A stretch of 52,054 bases of DNA from DASSUC01 sp035649895 (GTDB lineage: Bacteria > Actinomycetota > Actinomycetes > Mycobacteriales > Micromonosporaceae). Below the pieces are notes generated by a model. It saw only the letters and a list, made by a program, of their open reading frames with translations. It made no database searches and was not told the DNA's origin. Shown in pieces: positions 38,677 through 46,687 of this stretch (position 1 is the first letter of the stretch; every line of letters starts with the position of its first letter). Made by a program: the position numbers and the translations under genes. The stretch lies in contig DASRIS010000036.1 in NCBI GenBank assembly GCA_035649895.1, positions 1-52,054 on the forward strand, read 5' to 3'.

Positions 38677-39111
38677 ATGACTCTCTACTACACCGGACCG
38701 TTCGCCTGTATCACCCACGAGGTGTTCCAGGTGCGCGGGCTGAGCTACCGGTCGTTCGCGATCCGCGACCTGACCAACGTCCACGCGGTCCAGGAGAAGG
38801 CGGGCCTGGATGCGGTTGGAGCGCACCAGATCCGGGTGGGGTCCACCTGGCTGGCCGGGGTGGCGGCGGTGGCCGTCGCCCTTGGCTGGCCCGTCCTTCA
38901 CTCGCCCGTCGTATCGGCGTTGGCGTTCGTCGTACTGGCTACGTCCTTGGCCGTCTCCGCGGCGTGCTGGCGGGTCCGCACGCACCCGTACGCGCTGCGT
39001 GCCACCTACCGGGGGGAGCTGACGACGCTGTTCCGCACTGCGGACGTTCGTACGTTCGGTCAGGTCAAGCGGGCGTTGGTGCGGGCCATGGAGCAGGTAC
39101 CCGCCGGTTGA
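38677..39111 (+). CDS. DUF6232 family membrane protein
   Basis: Protein of 144 residues with the DUF6232 layout: a beta-rich start (MTLYYTGPFACITHEVFQVRG, YRSFAIRDLTNVHAVQ), two adjacent membrane helices (about 57-93, WLAGVAAVAVALGWPVLHSP and VVSALAFVVLATSLAVSAAC), then a C-terminal strand-helix part ending in VKRALVRAMEQVPAG. ATG 38677 follows GAGGGGGGAC. Such proteins are common next to DUF397/HTH genes in actinomycetes; function unknown. Confidence 0.78.
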   Translation: MTLYYTGPFACITHEVFQVRGLSYRSFAIRDLTNVHAVQEKAGLDAVGAHQIRVGSTWLAGVAAVAVALGWPVLHSPVVSALAFVVLATSLAVSAACWRVRTHPYALRATYRGELTTLFRTADVRTFGQVKRALVRAMEQVPAG

Positions 39112-39249
39112 CCTGACCCTCCACGTCGATGTTCTCCGATGGGATCTCGCGGCGGCGACAGGGCAGGGTACCGTACGGCGTCATGTCGTAACGTGGTCCT
39201 CCGATCTGCTACATAGCTGACTGAAGGCCCGCCGTTCGAGAGGTATTGG

Positions 39250-40146
39250 ATGGCCTTGGGTGAGTCGCCGGCGGTGGCCCGGCGCCGGCTTCGCATCGCG
39301 CTCCGCAAGGTGCGCGAGGCGAGGTCCCTCACCCAAGGCCAGGTCGCGTCCGCCCTCGACTGGTCGCTCTCCAAGGTGCAGCGCATCGAGAGCGGTGAGG
39401 TCACCGTCTCCAGTACCGACCTGCGGGCTCTGCTGAGCTACCTCGGCATAACCGACCTCGGCCAGGTCGAGCAGATGGTGGCTGATGCCCGCACGTCCCG
39501 ACGGCGAGGCTGGTGGGACGAGCCGAGGTACCGCGAGCACCTGACTCCAGCAACGATGCAGCTACTCCAGTTCGAGAGCGAAGCGACTGCGGTCCGCAGC
39601 TTCCAGCCCACGGTGATCCCAGGCCTGTTCCAGACCCGGGCATACGCGGAGTTCGTGCTCAACTTCTGGAGCGACGTGCTACCCGACGCCCACCGCGCGG
39701 TCCGCCTGGAGGTCCGAATGCGGCGGCAGGACCATATCCTCAACCGGCCCGATCCTCCACAGTACCTGCTCATCCTTGATGAGTCAGTGCTGTTCCGCGA
39801 GGTCGGCGGCCCCAAGGTGATGGCCGAGCAGCTACACGAGCTGCTAGCTCTGGCCCGTAAGCCGCACGTCATCGTGCGGGTTATCCCATTGGCTGAGGCG
39901 GCGGTGCTCGTCCTGCTTGGTCCATTTATGATCTTTGACCTAAGTGGGGATGAGAACGCGGTACTCTACCGCGAAGGCCAGGTAAACGACGAGATGGTCG
40001 ACGTGTCCAGTCTTATACAGCGCCATCGTGACGTCTTCGAGGCAATGTGGGAACAGGCGCTCAGCGAGGAGGCCTCGACACGCCTGATCGAAGCCCGTGC
40101 CTCGGCAATGCTCTCCTCGCTCGACCGGCCGCGACAGTACGGCTAG
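39250..40146 (+). CDS. HTH (XRE) regulator with DUF5753, Scr1/WhiJ-like
   Basis: DNA-binding regulator of 298 residues. Helix-turn-helix at about 17-65 (LRKVREARSLTQGQVASALD, LSKVQRIESGEVTVSSTDLR). DUF5753 domain about 95-275: RSFQPTVIPGLFQTRAYAEFVL, RLEVRMRRQDHI, YLLILDESVLFREVGG, VRVIPLAEAAV. In Streptomyces such genes (whiJ-like) pair with small DUF397 genes, as here; together they tune development and resemble toxin-antitoxin units. ATG 39250 has GAGAGG seven bases upstream. Codon use is less GC-biased than the surroundings. Confidence 0.88.
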   Translation: MALGESPAVARRRLRIALRKVREARSLTQGQVASALDWSLSKVQRIESGEVTVSSTDLRALLSYLGITDLGQVEQMVADARTSRRRGWWDEPRYREHLTPATMQLLQFESEATAVRSFQPTVIPGLFQTRAYAEFVLNFWSDVLPDAHRAVRLEVRMRRQDHILNRPDPPQYLLILDESVLFREVGGPKVMAEQLHELLALARKPHVIVRVIPLAEAAVLVLLGPFMIFDLSGDENAVLYREGQVNDEMVDVSSLIQRHRDVFEAMWEQALSEEASTRLIEARASAMLSSLDRPRQYG

Positions 40147-40210
40147 CCGGGTGCACCAGCCAAGTCCTGAACGAGTCAGTAACGCACGCCCCCCATAGAA
40201 AGGAACCACC

Positions 40211-40411
40211 TTGTCCACTACTCCCACCTCACTGGACTGGCGCAGGAGCCGGCGCTGCGAGGCCGGCTCCTGCGTTGAGGTAGCCCTGACGGGCAATGAC
40301 GTTGCGGTACGTGACTCCAAGAACCCCGACGGCCCGGTCCTGCGTTTCTCCATGGACGAGTGGGCCGCCTTCCTGGGCGGTGTCGAAGAAGGAGACTTCC
40401 GGTTCAACTGA
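40211..40411 (+). CDS. DUF397 protein, copy 1
   Basis: Partner of the upstream HTH regulator: 66 residues with the DUF397 motif WRRSRRCEAGSCVEVA, VAVRDSKNPDGPVLRFSMDEWAAFL. The start is TTG 40211, supported by AAAGGAACC six bases before and by the family start STTPTSLDWRRS. The two Cys are conserved in this subgroup. 64 bases after the HTH gene. Confidence 0.82.
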   Translation: MSTTPTSLDWRRSRRCEAGSCVEVALTGNDVAVRDSKNPDGPVLRFSMDEWAAFLGGVEEGDFRFN

Positions 40412-40515
40412 AATGTCGCGGAGGGCTGTCGCTAGACTGATGAATGCCCACAGACCCTTCAGCTGATATGCAGTAGATCATCCGGCAGCTGTTCGCTATA
40501 CGTGAGCCTCGTATT

Positions 40516-40554
40516 CACCGCGGACCTGGGTTATGCTGACCCGGGTCCGCGGTG
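40516..40554 (+). terminator. Terminator after first DUF397 gene
   Basis: CACCGCGGACCTGGGT (40516-40531) pairs with ACCCGGGTCCGCGGTG (40539-40554) with one G-T pair and a 7-base loop. It closes the HTH-DUF397 unit. The rest of the gap 40412-40695 holds no gene I can support; a weak promoter (TTGCAT 40637, TACTCT 40662) may serve the second DUF397 gene. Confidence 0.65.
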
Positions 40555-40695
40555 TCTCCGGAACCCTGGCGTTTCCAAAGTATTCCATAACTAGTGGGTT
40601 CTTTGTTGGTTCGCCCGCTGCGGCAAGGCTACTCCCTTGCATTTCTGGCTCACTGGGGTCGTACTCTGATAAGACGGCCGTGGGGGGGTACGTCG

Positions 40696-40890
40696 ATGGC
40701 AGGTCACGAGCAGCAGGTGGTGTGGCGCCGCGGCAGGCGGTGCGAGGCGTCCGCATGTGTCGAGATGGGCTGGTGCGGGGACCGGGTGGTGGTGCGGGAC
40801 TCGGCCGATCCCGACGGGCCGGTGCTGAGCTTCGATCCGCAGGAGTGGGCCGCGTTCGTGGACTGGCTCAAGCACGGCTCCGGACGGTGA
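40696..40890 (+). CDS. DUF397 protein, copy 2
   Basis: 64 residues: VVWRRGRRCEASACVEMGWC, VVVRDSADPDGPVLSFDPQEWAAFVDWLKHG split over the second half. It is related to copy 1 but clearly diverged, with an extra Cys. ATG 40696 has a GGGGGGG tract nine bases upstream. It has its own promoter region after the terminator and no second HTH gene, so it may respond to the same regulator. Confidence 0.8.
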   Translation: MAGHEQQVVWRRGRRCEASACVEMGWCGDRVVVRDSADPDGPVLSFDPQEWAAFVDWLKHGSGR

Positions 40891-40894
40891 CGCG

Positions 40895-40927
40895 CTGGCC
40901 TGAGCAACCGTTCAGGCCAGCTAGTAT
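40895..40927 (+). promoter_or_regulatory. icmA promoter with dyad operator
   Basis: CTGGCCTGA (40895-40903) and TCAGGCCAG (40912-40920) form a perfect 9-bp dyad with an 8-base loop. TAGTAT at 40922-40927 is a good -10 six bases before ATG 40934, which has no Shine-Dalgarno sequence, so icmA is likely leaderless. The dyad covers the -35 and spacer; it could be a regulator site or the terminator of the DUF397 gene that stops at 40890. Confidence 0.5.
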
Positions 40928-40933
40928 CAGCTC

Positions 40934-42607
40934 ATGGAGGCCGAGGAGATCGCCGAGGGCCGCGCGCGGTGGCAGGCCCGCTACGACGCTGCGCGCAAGC
41001 GCGATGCGGACTTCACCACGCTGTCCGGCATGACCGTGCAGCCCGTGTACGGCCCGCCGGATGGCGCGTCCGTGCCCGGCTTCGAGCGGATCGGCTGGCC
41101 GGGTGAGTTCCCGTACACCCGTGGGCTCTACCCGACCGGCTACCGGGGGCGGACCTGGACGATCCGGCAGTTCTCCGGGTTCGGCAACGCCAGGCAGACC
41201 AACGAGCGCTACCTGATGCTGCTGCGCGCCGGCGGGGGCGGGCTCTCCGTCGCCTTTGACATGCCGACGCTGATGGGCCGGGACTCCGACGACCCGTACG
41301 CGCTGGGCGAGGTGGGCCACTGCGGGGTGGCCATCGACTCGGCCCAGGACATGCAGACCCTCTTCGACGGCATTGACCTGGCGGCGACCACCACGAGCAT
41401 GACGATCTCCGGGCCGGCGGTGCCGGTCTTCTGCATGTACCTGGTGGCCGCCGAGCGGCAGGGCGCTGACCTGTCCACACTCGACGGCACCCTGCAGACG
41501 GACATCTTCAAGGAGTACATCGCGCAGAAGGAGTGGCTCTTCCCGCCCCAGCCACACCTGCGGCTGATCGGCGACCTGATGGAGTACTGCGCCCGCCAGA
41601 TCCCGAGGTACAAGCCGCTGTCCGTGTCCGGCTACCACATCCGCGAGGCCGGCTCGACGGCGGCGCAGGAGCTGGCGTACACGCTCGCCGACGGGTTCGC
41701 CTACGTGGAGCTGGGCCAGTCCCGCGGCCTGGACGTCAACGTCTTCGCCCCGGGTCTCAGCTTCTTCTTCGACGCGCATGTGGACTTCTTCGAGGAGATC
41801 GCCAAGTTCCGGGCGGCCCGGCGGATCTGGGCCCGCTGGCTGCGCGACGTCTACGGCGCCACCAGCGAGAAGGCGCTCTGGCTGAAGTTCCACACACAGA
41901 CCGCCGGCGTCTCGCTGACCGCGCAGCAGCCCTACAACAACGTGGTACGCACCGCGGTGGAGGCCCTGGCGGCGGTGCTCGGCGGCACGAACTCGCTGCA
42001 CACCAACGCGCTCGACGAGACCCTGGCCCTGCCCACCACCGAGTCCGCGGAGATCGCCCTGCGTACCCAGCAGGTGATCATGGAAGAGAGCGGGGTGACG
42101 AACGTCGCCGACCCGCTCGGCGGGGCCTGGTACGTCGAGGCGCTGACCGACCAGATCGAGGCCGAGGCCGAGCGCATCTTCGCCCGGATCCGGGACATGG
42201 GCAGCGACGGGACGATCACCTCCGGCATCCTGCGCGGCATCGAGGACGGCTGGTTCATGGCGGAGATCGCCGAGTCGGCCTTCGTCTACCAGCAGGCGCT
42301 GGAGAAGGGCGACAAGAAGATCGTCGGGGTGAACTGCCACACCGGCACGGTCTCCCGGGAGCTAGAGATCCTGCGCATCTCGCACGAGGTCGAGCTGGAG
42401 CAGCGGGAGCTGCTGGCGCGGCGCCGCGCCGACCGGGACGACGCGGCGGTGCGGGCCGCGCTCGGCCGCATGGTCGAGGTGGCGCGCACCGAGGAGAACC
42501 TGGTCCCGGCCATGCTCGACGCCGCCCGCGCCGAGGCCACGCTGGGCGAGATCTGCGGGGCGCTGAAGGAGGAGTGGGGCGGCTACCGGGAGCCGGCCCG
42601 CTTCTAG
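40934..42607 (+). CDS. icmA: Isobutyryl-CoA mutase large subunit
   Basis: Substrate-binding subunit of the adenosylcobalamin mutase that interconverts isobutyryl-CoA and n-butyryl-CoA, linking valine breakdown with butyryl-CoA supply. The 557 residues form only the mutase barrel; no B12 domain (no DxHxxG), so a separate IcmB is needed, not in this window. Specificity residues match IcmA: Phe80 (TIRQFSGF) and Gln198 (YIAQKEW), where methylmalonyl-CoA mutase has Tyr and Arg; Phe80 also argues against 2-hydroxyisobutyryl-CoA mutase. AFDMPTLMGRDSDDP and SGYHIREAGST complete the pattern. Monocistronic; followed by an 18-nt repeat array. Confidence 0.93.
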   Translation: MEAEEIAEGRARWQARYDAARKRDADFTTLSGMTVQPVYGPPDGASVPGFERIGWPGEFPYTRGLYPTGYRGRTWTIRQFSGFGNARQTNERYLMLLRAGGGGLSVAFDMPTLMGRDSDDPYALGEVGHCGVAIDSAQDMQTLFDGIDLAATTTSMTISGPAVPVFCMYLVAAERQGADLSTLDGTLQTDIFKEYIAQKEWLFPPQPHLRLIGDLMEYCARQIPRYKPLSVSGYHIREAGSTAAQELAYTLADGFAYVELGQSRGLDVNVFAPGLSFFFDAHVDFFEEIAKFRAARRIWARWLRDVYGATSEKALWLKFHTQTAGVSLTAQQPYNNVVRTAVEALAAVLGGTNSLHTNALDETLALPTTESAEIALRTQQVIMEESGVTNVADPLGGAWYVEALTDQIEAEAERIFARIRDMGSDGTITSGILRGIEDGWFMAEIAESAFVYQQALEKGDKKIVGVNCHTGTVSRELEILRISHEVELEQRELLARRRADRDDAAVRAALGRMVEVARTEENLVPAMLDAARAEATLGEICGALKEEWGGYREPARF

Positions 42608-42613
42608 AAGCTC

Positions 42614-42713
42614 CAGGTCGCCGCGTAAGGTCAGGTCGCCGCGTAAGGTCAGGTCGCTACGTAAGGTCGGATCCCGCGTAAGGTTCGGATAGTCGCGTAA
42701 GTCAGGTAGCGGC
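42614..42713. repeat. 18-nt tandem array after icmA
   Basis: Five units of 17-18 bases and a partial sixth: CAGGTCGCCGCGTAAGGT at 42614 and 42632, a variant at 42650, more diverged ones at 42668 and 42685, partial at 42703. Nearly all contain GCGTAAG, so several TAAGGT -10-like boxes lie in a row before the thioredoxin gene. No other gene in 42608-42803. Confidence 0.85.
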
Positions 42714-42803
42714 ATCCAGGTTGCTGCGGCGGGACACCAGCTTGCCGGCGCGCCTTGCGGTACCGCGCCCGGTGCCGGTAGGCGCGTGCCAGACTAGGGA
42801 ACC

Positions 42804-43730
42804 ATGAGCGATCCTCGTACCACTCCGTCGATCTTCACCCGAGGCGCGGTGGACCTTTCCGCGCTGCGGGCGGTGCCGAGCCGTACCCCTGCCGAGCCGG
42901 CCCCGGCCGAGGGCGCGCCCGGCGGGCGCCCGGCGGGCGGCGGCGCACCGCGCGGGGGCGGCGTCACCGTCATCGACGTGACCGAGGCGACCTTCCAGTC
43001 CGAGGTTCTGGAGCGCTCACTGCACACCCCGGTCGTCGTCGACTTCTGGGCCGAGTGGTGCGGGCCGTGCAAGCAGCTGTCACCGGTGCTGGAGAAGCTT
43101 GCGGTCGAGGGCGGCGGCGCGTGGGTGCTGGCAAAGGTCGACGTCGACGCCAACCCCCGGCTGGCGCAGATGTTCCGGACCCAGAGCATCCCGATGGTGT
43201 ACGCGATCGTGGGCGGCCAGCCGATCGACGCGTTCACCGGTGTGGTGCCCGAGACACAGCTGCGGCAGTGGGTCGACGCGATCCTGAAGGCGGCCGGCAT
43301 GGCGGTCGAGGCGCCGGCGGACCCGCGGCTGACCGCAGCGGACGAGGCACTGGTCACCGGCGACCTGGATGCCGCCGAGCGGGCGTACCGGAAGATCCTG
43401 GCGGACGCGCCCGCGGACCAGGCGGCCGAGGCGGGCCTGGCGCAGGTGGCCCTGGCCCGGCGGGTGGAGCGGGTGGACCCGGCGAAGGCGCTGGCCGCGG
43501 CCCAGGCCGCCCCCGACGATGTACGGGCCCAGCTGCTCGCGGCCGACGTGGAGGTGCTGACCGGGCAGGCCGAGCGGGCGTACTCGCGGCTGGTGGAGCT
43601 GATCCGGCGCAGCGCCGGAGACGACCGGGAGACCGTCCGCAAGCACCTGGTCTCGCTGTTCACCGTGGCCGGCCCGGACGACCCGGCGGTGGCAGCGGCC
43701 CGCCGCGCGCTGGCGATGGTGCTGTTCTGA
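42804..43730 (+). CDS. Thioredoxin-TPR protein (CnoX-like)
   Basis: Protein of 308 residues. An N-terminal Pro/Gly-rich tail (1-53) is followed by a thioredoxin domain (about 54-165) with active site WCGPCK (Cys86, Cys89) and the cis-Pro in SIPMVYAI. About 170-308 are helical TPR-like repeats (AADEALVTGDLDAAERAYRK and similar). The same arrangement is found in CnoX/YbbN co-chaperones, where redox activity varies; here both Cys are present. ATG 42804. The arginase-like gene follows 14 bases later, probably in one operon. Confidence 0.86.
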   Translation: MSDPRTTPSIFTRGAVDLSALRAVPSRTPAEPAPAEGAPGGRPAGGGAPRGGGVTVIDVTEATFQSEVLERSLHTPVVVDFWAEWCGPCKQLSPVLEKLAVEGGGAWVLAKVDVDANPRLAQMFRTQSIPMVYAIVGGQPIDAFTGVVPETQLRQWVDAILKAAGMAVEAPADPRLTAADEALVTGDLDAAERAYRKILADAPADQAAEAGLAQVALARRVERVDPAKALAAAQAAPDDVRAQLLAADVEVLTGQAERAYSRLVELIRRSAGDDRETVRKHLVSLFTVAGPDDPAVAAARRALAMVLF

Positions 43731-43744
43731 CCGGCGGCCCCGGG

Positions 43745-44956
43745 ATGCGCCGCATCGCCGTGCTGGACGCTCCGTCGAACCTGGGCCTGCGCCCGCCGAC
43801 GCCGATGTCCGTGCCGGGGTGCGCGAAGGCGCCCGGGGCACTGCGTGACCAGGGCCTGCTCGCCCGGCTCGGGGCCAGGGACGCGGGCTGCCTCACCCCA
43901 CCGCGGTACGACCCCGGCGACTGGCGCCCCGGCGACGGGGTCTGCCACGCGGCCGAGATCGCCGACTACTCGCTGCGGCTGGCGGACCGGATCGGTGCCC
44001 TGATGGACGCCGGCGAGCTGCCGCTCGTGCTGGGCGGGGACTGCTCGGTGCTGATCGGCTCGGCGGTGGCGATGCACCGGTACGGCGCAGAGACCGGCAC
44101 CCGGACCGGCCTGGTCTTCGTGGATGGGCACTCCGACTTCCGGCACCCGGGGAACGCCTCCTACGTCGGCGCGGCGGCCGGCGAGGACCTGGCGCTCGTC
44201 ACCGGTCGGGGCCAGCCGGACCTGACCGCGATCGAGGGGCGGCGGCCGTACTTCCGCGACCTGGACGTGGTGGTGCTCGGCATCCGGGCGCACGACGAGT
44301 ACCGGCTGGACCTGCAGGCGGCCGGCATCGCGTTCCGATCCGTGCCCCAGCTTCGCGTGGAGGGCGCGGCGCGCAGCGCGCAGTGGGCCCGCGACCAGCT
44401 CGCCGACTGCGCCGGCTACTGGGTGCACGTCGACGTCGACGTGCTCGACCCGGCGGTGATGCCGGCGGTGGACGCCCCGGACCCCGGCGGCATCGCGTAC
44501 GCCGAGCTGGAGCTGCTGCTGGCCGGTCTGGTCGCCACCCCGCGCTGCCTGGGCCTTGAGGTGACCGTGTTCGACCCGGACTACGACCTGGACGGCGGCT
44601 ACGCCGCGGAGATCGTCAACGCGCTCGTCAGCGGGCTGGCTCCGGCGGTCGCCGCCGCCGGCCCAGGCATCGGCGGCCCAGGTGCTGCCGGCCCAGGCAT
44701 CGCTGTCGCGGTCGCCGGCGGCCTGGGTGCTGCCGGCCCGGTCATCGGCGACTTTGACGTCGGCGACTCAGGCGTCGGCGACTTTGACGTCGGTGACTCG
44801 GACGTCGGAGTCGGCGGCCCGGGCGCTGGCGGGGACAGCGACGAGCCGGCTATGGCGGATGGCGAGCCGGTTGCGGCAGATGGCGGGGAGGTTGCGGCGG
44901 ATCCTGCGGGCGTCGAGATGCCGGCCGTGGAGCCGGCCGCCGCCGAGCCGGCCTGA
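43745..44956 (+). CDS. Arginase/agmatinase-family protein with repeat tail
   Basis: Ureohydrolase-fold protein of 403 residues. Metal motifs: GGDCS (about 98-102), VDGHSDF (Asp127, His129, Asp131) and HVDVDVLDP (Asp230, Asp232). In classic arginases the first motif is GGDHS with a metal-binding His; here it is Cys100, so metal binding or substrate may differ. The fold ends near residue 305. About 100 further residues are Gly/Ala/Pro/Asp-rich with repeats (GDFDVGDSGV, GDFDVGDSDV), probably disordered. ATG 43745 lies close behind the thioredoxin gene. Substrate unassigned. Confidence 0.8.
   Translation: MRRIAVLDAPSNLGLRPPTPMSVPGCAKAPGALRDQGLLARLGARDAGCLTPPRYDPGDWRPGDGVCHAAEIADYSLRLADRIGALMDAGELPLVLGGDCSVLIGSAVAMHRYGAETGTRTGLVFVDGHSDFRHPGNASYVGAAAGEDLALVTGRGQPDLTAIEGRRPYFRDLDVVVLGIRAHDEYRLDLQAAGIAFRSVPQLRVEGAARSAQWARDQLADCAGYWVHVDVDVLDPAVMPAVDAPDPGGIAYAELELLLAGLVATPRCLGLEVTVFDPDYDLDGGYAAEIVNALVSGLAPAVAAAGPGIGGPGAAGPGIAVAVAGGLGAAGPVIGDFDVGDSGVGDFDVGDSDVGVGGPGAGGDSDEPAMADGEPVAADGGEVAADPAGVEMPAVEPAAAEPA
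44747..44806 (+). repeat. 30-nt repeats in arginase-like tail
   Basis: Two 30-base units (44747 and 44777) coding GDFDVGDSGV and GDFDVGDSDV; an older, GC-rich repeat (AAGPGIGGPG/AAGPGIAVAV) precedes them from about 44653. Confidence 0.75.
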
Positions 44957-45026
44957 GCCGCCGAGCCGCCAGAAGTCGCCTGGCGAGTCAGCCACGCAGC
45001 TGACCCCTCTAGCGCTGCCGCACCGG

Positions 45027-45096
45027 TCAAGATCACGATCTGGAACGCCCAACGTGTAGCCGCACTGCGCAGTTCCTACCACGATCGTGATCTTGA
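45027..45096. repeat. Inverted-repeat element, copy 2
   Basis: TCAAGATCACGATC (45027-45040) and GATCGTGATCTTGA (45083-45096) are perfect inverted arms. GGAAC and GTTCC continue the pairing after five unmatched bases on one side. The middle includes CGCACTGCGCAG, similar to the loop of copy 1 (9611-9675) in reverse orientation. It lies between convergent genes (44956 and 45135) where I see no gene. Confidence 0.6.
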
Positions 45097-45134
45097 GAAG
45101 CGCGGAGGGGCTTAACAGGGCGAAGCGGGACGGC

Positions 45135-46562
45135 TCAGGCGGACTGGGCGGCGGCCAGGTGCACCACCTTCGTGTACGTCAGCTCGTCCAGCAGCTCGGG
45201 GCCGTAGCCGTACCCCTGCCCGCTCGCCCGGCGGGGGTGGGCCGCGCCGCCCGGGGCGCCGCCGAAGACGCTGTTCACCTTGACCGTGCCGACCGGAAGC
45301 TCGTGCCAGGCCTGCGTGGCGTGGGCCAGGTCCGGCGTGAGCACGGTCGCCGCCAGCCCGTACGCCGACTCGGCCGCCCGCCCGAGCGCCTCCTCGAACG
45401 AGCCCACCACCGCCACCGGGGCGACCGGCCCGAACGTCTCCTCGCACATGGCCGGCATCTCGTCCGTGCAGCCACAGAGCACGGTCGCCGGGTAGAAGGC
45501 GCCCGGCCCGTCCGGGACCTGCCCTCCACACAGGATGTCGGCGCCGGAGCGGCTGGCGTCGTCCACATGCCCGTGCACGTGCTCCCGGTGGCGGCGGTCG
45601 ACCAGCGGGCCCAGCTGGGTGCCCTCATCAAGGCCGGAGCCGGTCTTGAGGGACTGGGCCTGGCTCACCAGCTCCACCAGGAACCGCTCGGCCACCGCCT
45701 GGTGCACGTAGATGCGCTCCACCGATACGCAGATCTGCCCGGCGTTGGCGAACGAGCCGATCGCGGCCTGGGCCGCCGCCCAGGCCGCGTCCACGCCGGC
45801 ATCCACAATGAGCGGGTCGCAGCCGCCGTTCTCCAGCAGCGCCTTGGCGCCGGTGCACGCGCACGCCGCGGCGACCGCCTGCCCGGCGGCGCTCGACCCG
45901 ACGTGGGCGACCACGTCCAGCCGCTGCGCGGTCAGCTCCACTCCGACGTGGCCGTCGCCGGTGAGGGTGGTCAGCACGCCCTCGGGCAGCTCACCGGCGA
46001 GCAGCTCGCCGAGCAGCCAGCCGGTCGCCGGCGTACGCTCGCTCGGCTTGTAGACCGCTGTGTTGCCGGTGACCAGCGCGGCCCCGAGGAGCCCGCAGGA
46101 GACGGCTACCGGGTCGTTCCACGGCGTGATGACCGCTACCACGCCGCGCGGCTCGTAGACCATCAGGTCGGCCGCTGCCGGCGCGCCGGCCAGGCTCCGG
46201 CCGCGGTGCAGCGGGCCCAGCTCGGCGTACTGCCGCAGGGTGTCGATGCCGGCCTGGACCCCGCCGCGGGCGTCGCGCAGCGGCTTGCCCATCTCGCGCG
46301 TGGTCAGCCAGGCCAGGGCATCCGCCTGGCGCTCGACCGCGGCGGCCGCCCGGGCGACCGCCGCGCCCCGCTGTGCCGCCGAGGTACGGGCCCAGCCGGG
46401 CTGCGCCGTACGGGCGGCCTCGACCGCCGCCTCGACCTCCTCCGGGGCGACGTTGGGCGCCTCGATGAACGGCGTGCCGTCGGCCGGGTCCTGGATCCGG
46501 GTGAGCCCGTAGCCGCGGTCGTCTCCCCAGCCCTCCCGGACGCGGCGTACGACCTCCTCCAT
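45135..46562 (-). CDS. Aldehyde dehydrogenase family protein
   Basis: NAD(P)-dependent dehydrogenase of 475 residues: VVAVITPWNDPVAVSCGLLG, TAVYKPSERTPATG, catalytic Glu in LLENGGCDP, catalytic Cys in NAGQICVSVERIYVHQ, CEETFGPVAPV. The C-terminus is shortened to GYGPELLDELTYTKVVHLA. WNDPV replaces the usual WNxPL/F in the substrate-side loop. Distinct from the other aldehyde dehydrogenase in the window (low identity by eye). ATG 46562 preferred to GTG 46568. Substrate unknown. Confidence 0.84.
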   Translation of the reverse strand: MEEVVRRVREGWGDDRGYGLTRIQDPADGTPFIEAPNVAPEEVEAAVEAARTAQPGWARTSAAQRGAAVARAAAAVERQADALAWLTTREMGKPLRDARGGVQAGIDTLRQYAELGPLHRGRSLAGAPAAADLMVYEPRGVVAVITPWNDPVAVSCGLLGAALVTGNTAVYKPSERTPATGWLLGELLAGELPEGVLTTLTGDGHVGVELTAQRLDVVAHVGSSAAGQAVAAACACTGAKALLENGGCDPLIVDAGVDAAWAAAQAAIGSFANAGQICVSVERIYVHQAVAERFLVELVSQAQSLKTGSGLDEGTQLGPLVDRRHREHVHGHVDDASRSGADILCGGQVPDGPGAFYPATVLCGCTDEMPAMCEETFGPVAPVAVVGSFEEALGRAAESAYGLAATVLTPDLAHATQAWHELPVGTVKVNSVFGGAPGGAAHPRRASGQGYGYGPELLDELTYTKVVHLAAAQSA

Positions 46563-46687
46563 GGTCACCAGGTTGCCGGCTAGCAGGCCGGCTAAACCGG
46601 TGATCGAGGAGTATGACAGCCCACGGACCCGCGCCCGGCGGCCCGGAGGCCCGTCTGGCTGGCGGCCCGGCGGACCACCTGGCCGGC

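Noticed and set aside
42614..42713. Possible CRISPR array
   Set aside because: Units of 18 nt follow each other with no spacers and there are no cas genes. The same applies to the arrays at 36510 and 22431.
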